A stretch of 64,000 bases of DNA from Antedon mediterranea (lineage: Eukaryota > Echinodermata > Crinoidea > Comatulida > Antedonidae): NCBI RefSeq assembly GCF_964355755.1, contig NC_092678.1, positions 2,069,922 to 2,133,921 on the forward strand, in the 5' to 3' direction. The notes beneath the pieces were generated by a model. That model was not told the DNA's origin, did not search any database, and saw only the letters and a program-made list of their open reading frames with translations. The stretch's first letter is position 1. Every line of letters starts with the position of its first letter. The position numbers and the translations under genes are program-made. Below are positions 28,601-36,606 of this stretch, one piece after another.

Positions 28601-31600
28601 TTAGCTCTTTCACTGTGTAGGCCTATTTACACACAACTATTAATGCTAACCCTAGCTCGCGATTAGGTTGCATCTTTTTTTTTTTTTTTTGAGAATTAAG
28701 GGGGTGGTCACCCTATTCTTCACCCCCCCCCCCCCCCGCCCTAGATCCGCCACTGCACGTTAATATATTTGCTAATGGAAAACAGAGTATATTTTTTCAA
28801 CAAACACTCTTGGATGGGCTGGTGCCGAAATGTTAAAATTATATACACAAAAAACAAAGTAGATATATGTGGTTTGGTTGTTGTGTCTGTAAACCTAATC
28901 CTACTGGATTAAACAAAGTTTGCAGACACTCCAGCCAGAAAACAAAATGACATTTTGGGGATACTTCTAGAGCTAGCCCCTATATTAATAACACACATAC
29001 TTTTGCCAACTGATTATGAGATTACAACCCATTCCGTTTACAAGTCGAGCAAGTTTTGCTAGAAAATCAACATCTTCATCCTGTTTTAAAAATACAAAAA
29101 CAATATATTTTTTTAAGAATATGGATTTGTATAAAGACTAAGTAAAATACAGTCTTAGGTGCTACTCTCATTGAAATAGAAACTGGGACAAGTATATATG
29201 GAGGGGGGGGGGGGGGGGGGGGGTTGGTGGAAAGGTCAGTGTTTGACCTATATCAATGCAATTATGTACACCAGTAATTTAAATCTGCCAGACTTGATGG
29301 TGATACATTACACCATAAACTAACAACAAATAAAGAATAGTTGACAAACATTTGTGAGAGGGCTTTGCCCAGCAGTGGACGTCACGATATGGGCTGAAGA
29401 AAGAAAGATCTAATTTCAATCTAAGTAGATTTACCGATAATTAATCTACATAGTAGAATCTAATGTTGAATGGCTTAAAATTTGAAAGTGTTCAGCATAA
29501 TGTTGCAATGTATATTTGATGTTAACGGAAATACAATTTGACAATTCACTGGTAAGTACGTGAATTGTGTAAGTAAGACAGCCTGCTACTAATTCTATAG
29601 ACTTAAATTGTGCAATATCTAAATCTGTTTTTGAAAAAAAAAAAAAATATTTACAGTAAAAATAACACATGATAGCCATAAGCTTAAAAAACACTTGGTA
29701 TTAATGATTATTTTCCCATATTTCGCAATGAGCAATAGTCACGCTATCATTTGAGTGCCAATAACAAGTTGTTTTTTTCTGATAAAGTTTGATATTAACT
29801 AAAAATATGGCAAATTTCCCAATTTTGTATGAAACGGAAAAGGAGCAAAAAACATGATATTAGTACAAAGTCAAATAGTTTGTAGCACTACTAGATATTT
29901 GTATTGTGCCGCATGAACTGCCACAATCATAATACTCGGTGAAGCATATAGTATTTTACTGTAGCCAGGAAATTTGGGAAAGGCTGCATATTCAAATGTG
30001 TCCAACTTGGAAAAGATAAATATCGGGAGAAAGCATAGCCAAACAAGAGAGGGTGCTATAAACATTTTTAAAAAATACATAAAACATTAGAGGTTGCTAG
30101 GCACTCTCCAGACCTTTAGTTACAAACTAGGACATAACAGTGAAATCAAAATAATATTAACATCGGCATGTTTTTCTATAGAAAAAACAATCAGGAAAAA
30201 CTGTTCCTTAATCGGAAAAATATTGGGAACCTCCATTGATTATCAGGATACTAGTTACTAGGGAAATCTTGGGTTTTAATAAACTAACAATCAAAATGCA
30301 AACCCAATAGTGTCTTTAAATGGATAACAGTTATACTTACTTGTTTTGGTGGGATAACTCCGATTTCCTCAAGTACTTTCATTAACGATTCAATCAGTTC
30401 AGTTTTCATAATCGGGTCCATCCCTTTATTGATAATATCATGAAGACAATCGCATGCAGATTCACGTAAAACATCAATTCCCAAATAGTTCAATAATTTG
30501 CTGACAAAACGATCATTTGCAATTAGACCAATATCAATCCACGACACGTAAAGTCCTATGACCTCAATACAATCACAGGCTAATTCGGGGTGCGTGCTCT
30601 CGTAGGTTTCAAGAATCTGGTACCAGGATTCTACGAGGTCATTCACACAGCGTACACGCATCTCGTCCTTAAGAAGTGTATTCCTTTGCGCTTCCTATTA
30701 AAAAAAAAAAATTTAGTACCAAAGATTAATTACTACAATCAATGAATAAAGATTTAATGTAAAGAAATATTATTATTTTTAGGCACTTAGGAAGTCTACA
30801 AAAGGAATGTCATCAGGCTGAGACATCAGCGATTTGTTGCTTTGCCAGTTAAACATTTTGAATAAATAATTACAACGAAAATTAAATCAAAGTAATGTAA
30901 TTGAAATTTGATGATGAAATTTTCCACAAATTAGATAACATCTATTAAATTATCTGTTTATTCTACAGGGTGTAAAGCATTAACGAACAACAAGTACAGA
31001 AAAGACAATCATTAAAATATTAATAGAATTAATGCACAATATATTTAATCAAGGCAATCTAACAATATGATGCTGAGCTCAGGATATCAAAGGGTTTATT
31101 TGTGGCTGCGACACGATCAGTTCCACGTCTCTTAAAAGATACCACACGCCACAGAGAATATGTACATAGTACAGTACTGTTGGTATTTTTCGCAGCCAGA
31201 CATAAAATCAAGGCTGTTACGAGTTCCTGTGTGATTCACCTGTTAGATTGCCTTGAGGGTGCTCTTGATCATAGCACATATGTATGTAACAAACTAATTT
31301 ACATATAAAAAAATGTAGGTAAAAAACTGTAAAAATACTCTTAATATCATCCCATTGCATGGCATAATAACAACACATTATGGAGTTTAATTGTAACTTT
31401 CTATTACCTCTGGTGTGTGCACAATTTCACGGTCCACCACTTCGGAATCAATGGCTAGTAAAATGCGTAGATACATATCTACCGATTTGTGGCCCAACTG
31501 CAACACTTGTAACAGAGTGGAGAAGAACGTGGGCCATCCAGCGGGAAAGTCGTAGATAAACACTAAAGAAAAAAGCTGGGCTACTTTGTTCTTGATAAAA

Positions 31601-33267
31601 TTCTTCTCCTGGCCTTCTGATGTAACCTGAAAGAGAGGAAATTGTTCACAAAGTGGTAATATTCATTGAAAAGATTGGATTGAGAAGGAATGTTCTAACA
31701 GATATTTTAACAATACACAGATGTCGAATCTAGTGGTTAAGACAAGGGCACCGCAAACTAATAGCCATGCAAACAGCATGGGTTCAAGGCTCTCCTGTGG
31801 TAGAGCAAGTACATCTTTCTTTTTTCTTTCAGAAGAGTAGGGGTTACTGGTCTGTCTAGACCTTGCCGTTGTGGACAGACAAATAAGTGCGGTCTGTTGG
31901 CGGCTGTACAACACGAACCTTTAGGAGATAAGAAAGTTGCTGCACATGTTGTCCACACCAGTGCGCAATTCAGCCCAGTAGATTATTCCACCACATTTAC
32001 ATTTAATTATGAAAAGTTATGAAATGATGAATATATTCAGTCAACTATCTATTAAAAAGTAATTCCAGAAAAGATTTTCACTGACCTTTAATTGTAGCCA
32101 GCTCAACAACACCTGTCGCAGGTGTTGTTGGTCTTCTGGAGTACTTGCTCTAAATCTAAAACGAAGAATAAAATAGAATTTATTATCAGACACCTACATT
32201 ATATTGTGACATGGATAATAATGTGAGGCAGATTTTGGAAGAATAGAAGATGTACAGTATCATTAGGACACTAAATCTCTGGATAGAGAATGTACTGGTG
32301 AACAACCAGGTATAACAAATTTTGATCTTTCAAGAGGGAAAGTGCATTAGATCTTGTTTTTGGACATTGGCAAAACACTGACTTTAAAGAATAGAAGATG
32401 TAACATTAGAATACTACACCTCTATAGATAAGGGGTGAACAAGGTCATTGACCTTGTTTTCTGACCTCATGGTTAGAATAAGCCATCTGTAAATTCTGCA
32501 CATTAAACTCACCTGTTGCTAATGAAATGTTCTAAGACCTGAAAGCAGAAGAAAGAGACATTTTCATCAGCTGTTCCCTTCAGCAAGGTTTCTCCACAAT
32601 GCTTCCATCCATCTGGTGACAACTTCAGTTGTTCAAAGTAACCAAGAACCTTTAAAAAACATTTTTATCAATTAAAATTATGTATATAAGTATGTATATC
32701 TTTAAAGCTAAACATTCACTTAGATGAATGGGAAGGAGTAGCCCAAAGCACTTGGAGCGCTTATTACTTGGCAAAATGAAATTCATTTTCTAAGTTACCG
32801 TCCTGAATTTTTGGATGTTAATATGTATACTTACAGAACATGCCTATTGATTTTCAGGAAATTGATATTGGTTACCTCTATTAAATAAATAATATTCTAT
32901 TATCCTATCCAAAATATCAAGTAGTGATTCCTCTCTTACCAAATATTTTTTTCCCTGATATATATTTTGTACTTCACTCAGTTTCTGAGTGCTTTCATTA
33001 TTATTATCTATTTCCCAAATAATAAGTGGGTAATTTAATTAAATAATTAAATTATACATTGTTTAATGTGTGTAAATTAAACAGTCTGAAATTGTGCAAG
33101 GTATTTCAAGTATTAGATAAAACTAAAGATTGATGTTGTTAATATTTTTGTTTGTAAATTGCAAAATTATTAAACTTTTGTTTCAATTTCCTTACCTGTG
33201 CCTGTTGGTGTGGATCAGTATAAAGACCAATACCCTGTATTAGTCGAGAATCCATATTGCTCTCCAT
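2613..33267 (-). CDS. XPOT: Exportin-T (tRNA nuclear exportin), 18 coding exons placed
   Basis: Exportin-T is an importin-beta/karyopherin family HEAT-repeat protein that exports mature tRNA from the nucleus with RanGTP. Exons, in gene order: 33267-33196, 32649-32513, 32155-32086, 31626-31408, 30694-30341, 29080-29001, 27440-27284, 26965-26739, 26068-25924, 24224-24174, 22374-22048, 21711-21569, 21107-20822, 20138-19949, 16568-16498, 16195-16037, 3396-3280, 2669-2613. All have GT/AG borders with consistent phases and join to 954 codons, against about 962 in human XPOT. Recognisable segments include VSWIDIGLIANDRF, GEDEAMFQDYRKQ, NRGLRH and CEARDIQEFIPLINQ. The second in-frame Met (33255) aligns better with the vertebrate start than the first. 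An overlapping out-of-frame ATG lies just upstream. The last ~8 residues (VFFQRAKP-like in human) are not placed; reading through the last donor gives 11 unrelated residues to a stop at 2577. Intron 16 is 12.6 kb. Confidence 0.96.
3397..4105. other. XPOT intron 16, distal part
   Basis: Unannotated AT-rich intron sequence between XPOT exon 17 and the MULE. No ORF, RNA gene or repeat that I can support. Confidence 0.5.
4115..6532 (+). mobile_element. MULE (Mutator-like) DNA transposon with TIRs and target duplication
   Basis: The ends carry long inverted repeats (roughly 80 bp) with the inner motif 'aaagccacccctgtaaaaag' at 4127 onward and its complement near 6507-6526. Flanking 4106-4114 (ttaaaaata) and 6533-6541 (ctaaaaata) form a 9-bp target duplication with one mismatch, the size expected for MULEs. 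It encodes a disrupted FLYWCH/MULE transposase. It sits in XPOT intron 16 in the opposite orientation to the gene. Confidence 0.85.
4431..6052 (+). pseudogene. MULE transposase with FLYWCH-type zinc finger, internally deleted
   Basis: The first open segment (4431-5177, start chosen at MEFITNNKGGRK) carries a FLYWCH-like finger (WECSSHRKFACKG then SEHNHAV) and the MULE core start around WFMDGTFKTSPKLYKQ, where D is the first catalytic acid. It stops at 5177. A following stretch in another frame (DGLAFLPPDK, then a GTATGT donor near 5207 and an acceptor near 5553, then VKEGMQHLRENSPE) continues the family pattern. A final open frame 5666-6052 has the C-terminal RTNNICESWNR motif. The middle of the transposase with the second and third catalytic acids is missing, and there are at least two frame breaks, so this copy is defective. 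Confidence 0.8.
6542..7670. other. XPOT intron 16, between MULE and composite element
   Basis: AT-rich intron sequence. The open frames here (for example 7320-7514) are low-complexity and lack any recognised motif, so no gene is called. Confidence 0.5.
7671..7695 (+). repeat. 25-nt direct repeat bracketing the composite element, left copy
   Basis: The sequence 'attactattccaggtagta' plus 'ttgtta' recurs at 15981-16005 with a single t/c difference, in the same orientation. The left copy abuts the outer TIR at 7697; the right copy lies 310 bp beyond the right TIR. It is too long for an ordinary target duplication, so it may mark an older insertion or a segmental duplication. Confidence 0.7.
7910..8440. 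repeat. Left fold-back arm (inverted copy at 11403-11927)
   Basis: About 520 bp that match the reverse complement of 11403-11927 almost throughout, including 'agtgtccaacgtccggtatg' and 'gaccggaaatgacgtttct'. The loop between the arms is about 3 kb. Transcribed as part of the XPOT pre-mRNA, the arms could pair into a long RNA duplex. Confidence 0.85.
8871..10637. repeat. 30-bp minisatellite (about 59 units) with a 479-bp internal duplication
   Basis: The unit is ttctttgtctgtggatggtc followed by ttataccccc (30 bp, with 28-31 bp variants). Because the period is divisible by three, several frames on both strands stay open for up to 278 codons. A block of 479 bp is repeated in tandem: the unit variants around 9000-9478 recur in the same order at 9479-9957 (for example the 'tttacaccccttt' variant at 9081 and 9560). 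The open frames are by-products of the repeat, not genes. Confidence 0.95.
10839..11183 (+). CDS. Short ORF inside the composite element, function unknown
   Basis: This 114-codon frame starts at MSRENRGKGFRWF and lies between the minisatellite and the right fold-back arm. Its composition is less repetitive than its surroundings. A FRCNENEQ stretch followed later by a LLTHENENFPN stretch loosely recalls the C...H.H spacing of FLYWCH/MULE fingers, but key cysteines are not convincing. It may be a decayed piece of a transposon protein or chance. There is no promoter or splice evidence. Confidence 0.25.
   Translation: MSRENRGKGFRWFTAKAHYHKNGVHFFRCNENEQELSEFLTNESRSTAQMQDKFVVSTLKDGILLTHENENFPNLSHMQHQRGQRKNATLHQKYFQMASNNSIQLLFQTIVHMV
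11403..11927. repeat. Right fold-back arm (inverted copy of 7910-8440)
   Basis: Reverse-complement partner of the left arm. Conserved blocks run from 'taactgctctactataatt' at its right end to the 'aattaggtgcattta' block at its left end. Differences are scattered substitutions and small indels, suggesting that the two arms have diverged since they formed. Confidence 0.85.
12530..12675 (+). repeat. SINE-like repeat with (TTCAA)n tail
   Basis: The blocks 'gtacatctttcgaga' and 'gagtaggggttta' resemble the body of the tRNA-derived SINE at 31720-31980 ('gtacatctttct', 'gagtaggggttac'). A tail of TTCAA pentamers follows near 12664-12680. The tRNA-like head is not visible here, so this would be a 5'-truncated copy. 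Confidence 0.5.
12690..14640. repeat. Complex satellite, 21-bp monomers in ~90-120-bp units with a ~640-bp higher-order duplication
   Basis: The basic monomer is 'aatgtgctatccatttgaaa' with a/t variants. It alternates with a longer segment containing 'gataatccgtatagaataat' and 'gtacagtac', giving about 16 larger units spaced roughly 82-180 bp apart. A variant series (cttatag, then ggctgtg, then gtaggctatag) at about 13009 recurs in order at about 13649, so a block near 640 bp was duplicated. No gene is encoded. Confidence 0.93.
14641..15448. other. Right part of composite element, unassigned
   Basis: AT-rich unique-looking sequence between the satellite and the right terminal region of the composite element. 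No ORF or known motif is supportable. Confidence 0.4.
15450..15498 (+). repeat. Two tandem copies of a 24-bp unit in the right terminal region
   Basis: 'ggtcgtcacagctccagtta' plus 'caaa' occurs twice head to tail at 15450 and 15474. The unit overlaps the block that is shared with the left end of the composite element ('tgtaactgga'). Confidence 0.85.
15685..15965. repeat. Repeat related to 63190-63540
   Basis: The block 'ggcatggtcaaccatgcatg' followed by taatttta resembles 'ggcatgatcgaccatgcatg' plus caatttta at 63212. Further 'cacggttg' and 'cagtcaaccgt' motifs occur in both places. It is probably a short inverted-repeat element, but the ends are not clear. Confidence 0.45.
15981..16005 (+). 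repeat. 25-nt direct repeat bracketing the composite element, right copy
   Basis: Right copy of the repeat described at 7671-7695, one mismatch. It lies just 32 bp from XPOT exon 16. Confidence 0.7.
17456..17610. mobile_element. MITE family B, copy 1
   Basis: Starts with 'tctacactatcaaactagtt' and contains two 'tggtagtgatatg' blocks and 'gacatcatcatgt', then 'tttttgtcacataaagttt'. The copy at 55595-55767 has the same layout. The right terminal repeat is eroded here. It lies in XPOT intron 14. Confidence 0.7.
17804..18478. mobile_element. Small DNA element with TACCGTATTTT terminal palindromes and a Myb/SANT-like gene remnant
   Basis: The left end (17804-17845) is a palindrome, 'taccgtatttt' to 'aaaatacggta', with an inner 'ccacaaa/tttgtgg' stem. 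The right end has the motif in both orientations ('aatacggtat', then three 'taccgtattt'). 'ctgctgcc' on the left is mirrored by 'gcagcagaaac' on the right. It carries a broken Myb/SANT-like coding region. PIF/Harbinger elements carry such Myb-like proteins, but superfamily membership here is only a suggestion. Confidence 0.55.
17998..18277 (+). pseudogene. Myb/SANT-like (trihelix/MADF-type) DNA-binding protein remnant
   Basis: The frame from 17998 begins MWSEDVTVLLNK, the typical tryptophan-led first helix of a Myb/SANT-like domain. It is then shifted by one base near 18034-18037 into a frame reading SGQLKRNKKDNHIYKDISKK and later SPKQVNSKLKSLRKQYN, the middle and recognition helices, and RINCPHYDAVL at the end. 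The domain order and aromatic spacing match the family. The frameshift makes this copy non-functional unless it reflects an assembly error. The protein would be about 90 residues. Confidence 0.6.
19268..19565. repeat. Dispersed repeat, copy 2 (partner at 640-905)
   Basis: Same orientation and block order as 640-905. Located about 400 bp inside XPOT intron 14. Confidence 0.55.
19608..19735 (+). repeat. (TAA)n microsatellite plus 'tttatatagcacc ... ggtgctttaca' interspersed repeat
   Basis: About ten TAA triplets at 19611-19645 precede 'cagtatttatatagcacc' and, 26 bp on, its partial complement 'taggtgctttaca'. This short hairpin-like tail is a common form of interspersed repeat end in marine animal genomes. 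A similar 'gtgctttataaata' piece is at 50580. Confidence 0.55.
21150..21350 (+). mobile_element. tRNA-derived SINE
   Basis: A tRNA-like head has an A-box-like 'tggtggttaagatac' (about 21164-21178) and a near-perfect B box 'gggttcaaatcc' (21206-21217). The downstream part ends in a TAA-rich tract and 'caactttattt'. The stems do not form a good cloverleaf, so it is a SINE rather than a tRNA gene. It lies in XPOT intron 12. Confidence 0.65.
21823..21994. mobile_element. MITE family A, copy 2
   Basis: Left end 'aaaggccaatttacac' with 'gacgagcagtaacggtaag'; right end complement 'gtgtaaaatggacttt'. More diverged than the other copies. It lies in XPOT intron 11. Confidence 0.7.
23719..24083. mobile_element. 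Probable MITE family B relative with central perfect palindrome
   Basis: The right end 'tttgatagtgtagacagagc' is the family B terminus (compare 55750-55765). The left end is not clear. The middle contains a perfect 19-bp inverted repeat with a 2-bp spacer at 23868-23907 (aggccattgacaacaactt and its complement). It lies in XPOT intron 10, about 90 bp from exon 10. Confidence 0.5.
24995..25610. repeat. Two diverged tandem copies of a ~300-bp unit with TGACGTCA palindromes
   Basis: The segments near 25043-25190 and 25399-25550 share, in order, 'gatgcgc', a region rich in 'gaaa', 'gtggccata(t/c)gat', 'acgtcacaa' and 'tatctacaa(t/c)'. A further 'gatgacgtcat' occurs at 25299. This looks like an old duplicated repeat in XPOT intron 9. 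The enclosed ORFs are not credible. Confidence 0.5.
27707..28755. mobile_element. ~1.05-kb non-autonomous DNA transposon, CAGTGGCGGATC termini
   Basis: The left end is 'cagtggcggatctagg' and the right end 'cctagatccgccactg', an inverted pair. CACGT flanks both sides (27702-27706 and 28756-28760) as a candidate 5-bp target duplication. G-rich and C-rich runs (27730 and 28722-28738) lie next to the termini. The CAGNG start recalls hAT elements, but their usual duplication is 8 bp, so I leave the superfamily open. The 126-codon frame inside (28123-28503) shows no transposase motif. It lies in XPOT intron 6. Confidence 0.8.
29203..29223 (+). repeat. Poly-G tract of 21
   Basis: Uninterrupted run of G in XPOT intron 6. 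It could form a G-quadruplex on the plus strand, and is also a likely spot for assembly length error. Confidence 0.9.
29354..29405 (+). mobile_element. RTE-like LINE 3' end fragment
   Basis: 'gggctttgcccagcagtgga' followed closely by 'gggctgaagaaagaaag' matches the conserved 3' end style of RTE-type retrotransposons in many invertebrates. Only about 50 bp remain. Confidence 0.5.
31720..31980 (+). mobile_element. tRNA-derived SINE
   Basis: A box 'tagtggttaagac' at 31731-31743 and B box 'gggttcaaggc' at 31780-31790 form a tRNA-like head. The body shares 'gtacatcttt' and 'gagtaggggtta' with the truncated copy at 12530. It lies in XPOT intron 3. Confidence 0.65.
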
Positions 33268-33582
33268 TTCATCTTTTTATGAATACTAAGTAAATATAAA
33301 TAAACACAGTACTATATAAGAGTAAGTCTATTATTAATTTGTCAAGGTCAAGGATTTGTCATGTACAACAATAACAGTATACTGAAAAAAGTAAGCCTAG
33401 GCTGAGCAACTACTTTTGTGTGAAATTTTGATAGTCTCTTGTAGTTGTACCTCTAGGTAGGGCATAGGTCTACATCTAAAATCATAAGCCTACTTCTACC
33501 TAGGCTTATTAAAGATTTGATTATGCTAGTAGTACACTAGCTAAACTAGAGGCCCTAGTTAGCTAGCCTAAAAAATATCCCG

Positions 33583-34281
33583 TGGCTAAAGATACGGAAC
33601 CGTATTCTAACTTCGGTTTACTAAAGGTACAGTAAAATTACATTACGTCATAATCAGCCAATGGGGCTGTAGAGAATGCCTATCGGCGGCGCCAGGCTGC
33701 ATGGATAAGTGTGCGCTGATAAGGGTTTTATTTTTATTCCAAATGGCCTACAGTATTTAGGCCTATATTTTTTTATTAAATTTTGTTTACAGATGGTGAC
33801 CATAAACAATAAGCAAAGGCGGACAATAAAGGGGCCCTCAAATACTATGATTTAGACAGTAGCCCCAGGGCTGAGTCACAGAAATCACTCCACACATGCA
33901 GCTGGCCCCAGCCTGGCACCGCTTTCCCTACACAAACAAACTCATATAATGAGGTTATAGTATGTGTAAGTCGGCCTAGGCCTCTTTTGAAACGGTTTTC
34001 TGTATTCTAGAATTAAAATCAACATGTTTTGGCTTTTCAATAATAACAGACGTAGGCTACATTTTGTTTTTGGCACACACGACGGCGATAATAGCGATAA
34101 ATAAAGCATAAAATAAAGAAAATGCGGTTGATCACTGTTTTCGAGATATGAAAAAAAATCTAAAGTCCTTATACGATGACGTCACAGGCTTACCAGCACC
34201 CATTGGCTGGTTATGACGTAATGCAATTTTACCGTACCTTTAGCAAACGAAAGTTAGGATACGGTACCGTATCTTTAGCCA
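33583..34281. mobile_element. 699-bp TIR element between XPOT and RPL18A
   Basis: Ends are inverted for about 84 bp: left 'tggctaaagatacgg' with 'actaaaggtacagtaaaatt', right complement 'ccgtatctttagcca'. Both arms contain 'cattacgtca' (33641-33650, and complement at 34214-34222) and a CCAAT-like 'cagccaatggg'. A further 'gatgacgtcac' is at 34175. It has no ORF. 'aaaaaatat' lies near both outer edges but not at the exact ends, so the target duplication is unclear. Confidence 0.85.
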
Positions 34282-34864
34282 TGGCGAAAAAATATTTTTA
34301 ATTAAAAAAATATAGTAGTAGGACCTATTATTATGGCTTTATTATGCCATGGTCATTGGGACCGAGTTACGTGAACCACTATTAGTATTAATATTTTCCT
34401 AGAATATAGATATAAAAGCTTACAAATTCAATTTTCCATAGATATTTAGCGATCTAATATTCTAGGCCTATTGAATGCCAACCGGCCGTAAAGGACGAAC
34501 AGTCAATGATGCGCCTACCACCACCCATCCCATCCATCATCATGCATATCTAGCCTACCTAGGCCTAGTACTAGCTGGGCTAGGCCTAGCTATATGCTTC
34601 CGATTTTAACGTTCATAATCTATTTTAGAGGTAATAATTTGCTTCAAAATTATCCTGACAATTAGTTAGTTTTCTACCTGCAATTTAAAGAGTTTACTGT
34701 GCTAATTTTGATGATTTTACCATTATCTTTTGGGCGTAAACACAACACTTGTTCACTATTTTTTTTTCCGTACATGAAACGTGTTTTCCTTTCTATGAAG
34801 CACCCCCTCTATAAGTGATGACACTTTCTGAAATAAGTTTAACAGCGCCCTCAATTAATCCGGC

Positions 34865-34876
34865 CTTTTCTCCTCG
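34865..34876 (+). promoter_or_regulatory. 5' TOP tract of RPL18A
   Basis: 'cttttctcctcg' starts with C and a run of pyrimidines 23 bp before the ATG, as in terminal-oligopyrimidine mRNAs of ribosomal proteins. This implies TOR-dependent translational control and gives a very short 5' UTR. Confidence 0.65.
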
Positions 34877-34887
34877 TGGACGCCATT

Positions 34888-36553
34888 ATGTCGTGTAAAG
34901 GACAAGTAAGTCGGGGAATAAATGCTTAATTTTATCAAAAAATATAAATCTTGATTGCCAACGCTCATATCTGTATTTCCTCTAATGTCTATTCTTGAAA
35001 AATAATTAAAAATATTCTGGTTTTGAAATTGTGAAAGCCATTTTTTAATATCGCAATTTGTTCATTCACATTGATTGGATGGAAGCGATCGAATGCAAAT
35101 AATGGAGGAGACTAGCCTAGTCTAGGCGGAGGTCTAGGCCTATCCCAATATAACTAGGCCTAAGTAAGTGGATGGATTGATAACTTTCGCACCTGATTTG
35201 GGTATTAACTGAGGAATACTAAGGCTAGGCCTATATACGTAATTAAATAATAGATAAGCCTAAATGTAGCCAATTCAAAAGCAAATGGACTTTCTTTTCC
35301 CTTTTTCAGTTGCGGGAATTCCATGTGGTGGGGCGCAAATTGCCCACTGAAAAGGAGCCAACTCCTGCCCTCTACAAGATGAGGATATTCGCTCCCAATG
35401 CTATCATTGCAAAGTCTCGTTTTTGGTACTTTACCAACAAATTGAAGAAGTTAAAGAAGTCGCAGGGCGAAGTCTGCAGTTGCAGAAAGGTAATTATAAT
35501 GACTGGATACTATATGGTGTAACAAGCACTGAAAATGCACAAAACTCCCTTGAACTTCCTAGCATCACAGTAGTTTGAGTCTAAAATTGTGCACAAATAA
35601 ATTATCAGTTTTGTCGCCTTTCCTAGCTTAAATGTAGCTTGGAAAGTGAACTAAAAAAACTGAGACAAACAAAGTAAGGAAAACTACTTGGGATTTGCTT
35701 GCCAAAAAGCTTGCTGTTGATGAGTAGCACTAATCACTTTGTTCATTTACAGATTTCAGAGAAACGACCAGGAACCATCAAGAATTTTGGAATCTGGTTG
35801 CGTTACGACTCGCGTAGTGGAACCCACAACATGTACCGCGAGTACCGTGACTTGACCACTGCAAGTGCTGTCACCCAATGCTGTAAGTACTGACGTCACA
35901 ATTGGTTTTATCATCTATATATTTATGTAGAAAAGTATTTATCAAACTGCACATAAACTCCCTTGGACGTACTTGCATCTTCAGTAGTTCAAGTTTTAAA
36001 ATGTGCATATAACAAATTCAATCGGTTTTGTCGCCTTTCCTAACTTGACAATAGTTTGTGGAAGTGAACTAATAAAACTGGTACAATATCATTGAAAAAC
36101 CCCACCCCTAGCTAATCTGTTCAGGGGTTTGCTAGGAGTGAAAAAGAAGTGGCTTCGAGTGGACCTACACTACAGCTATGGTTTACAGGCAAGCGCCAAA
36201 AAAATCAGCTGCTCATAAAGATATTTAAAATTTATGAGAAATCTTATTAATCCATAGATCGTGATATGGGAGCTCGTCATCGTGCGAGATCTCACTCAAT
36301 TCAGATCATGAGAGTTGAACAGATCGCTGCCAGCAAATGCCGCAGATCTCACGTTAAGCAGTTCCACGTAAGTTACACTATTAATTTCCTTTCAACGTGA
36401 AAGTACTACATTTCGTCGAAAATGATTTTTTTTGTATTTACATTTGTATTTGATTTCTTTCAGAACTCCAAGATCAAGTTCCCACTTCCTCACCGTACCA
36501 TGCGTACATACAAACCAGTTTTCACTACCAAGAGACCAAACACATTCTTCTAA
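34888..36553 (+). CDS. RPL18A: 60S ribosomal protein L18a (eL20), 5 exons
   Basis: Component of the large cytosolic ribosomal subunit. Exons: 34888-34905, 35310-35489, 35753-35882, 36258-36367, 36464-36553; all introns GT/AG and the phases join to 175 codons plus stop (human 176). Very strongly conserved stretches include [57 protein letters not shown] and the C-terminus TTKRPNTFF. The first exon encodes only MSCKGQ, a normal arrangement for the gene. Introns 2 and 3 each hold an H/ACA snoRNA. Two AATAAA signals follow at 36574 and 36601. Confidence 0.98.
35533..35670 (+). ncRNA. H/ACA box snoRNA in RPL18A intron 2 (SNORA68/U68-like by host)
   Basis: Two hairpins are joined by an H box and end in an ACA box. 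Hairpin 1: tgcacaa (35536) pairs with ttgtgca (35587), inner stem cttgaac (35549) with gtttgag (35573). H box AAATAA at 35595-35600. Hairpin 2: tcagtttt (35605) pairs with aaaactga (35656), inner stem ctttcc (35618) with ggaaag (35641). ACA at 35665-35667 sits exactly three bases before the inferred end. About 137 nt. Vertebrate RPL18A hosts SNORA68, so homology is likely, but I did not verify its guide sequences. Confidence 0.8.
35945..36088 (+). ncRNA. H/ACA box snoRNA in RPL18A intron 3, paralogue of the intron 2 copy
   Basis: Same layout as the intron 2 snoRNA: tgcacat (35948) pairs with atgtgca (36001), inner stem cttggac with gttcaag, H box ATAACA at 36009-36014, then atcggtttt (36021) with aaaactggt (36074), and ACA at 36083-36085 three bases before the end. 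The block 'ttttgtcgcctttccta' is identical in both copies. The helix sequences differ yet still pair, which supports a functional RNA rather than a chance repeat. Confidence 0.8.
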
Positions 36554-36573
36554 TGGAATGGTCTACTTTATAA

Positions 36574-36606
36574 AATAAACATTCAGGCACTGGATATATG
36601 AATAAA
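36574..36606 (+). terminator. RPL18A polyadenylation signals
   Basis: AATAAA at 36574-36579 (21 bp after the stop) and again at 36601-36606. The close spacing fits the short 3' UTR usual for ribosomal-protein mRNAs. Confidence 0.7.

Larger units (their letters stand above)
33268..34887. promoter_or_regulatory. Head-to-head XPOT / RPL18A promoter region
   Basis: About 1.6 kb separate the XPOT start (33267, minus) from the RPL18A start (34888, plus). A TIR element fills 33583-34281. A possible 5' UTR acceptor (TTTACTTAG) lies just upstream of the XPOT start. The RPL18A transcription start appears to be a TOP tract next to its ATG. No TATA box is obvious for either gene. Confidence 0.6.
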
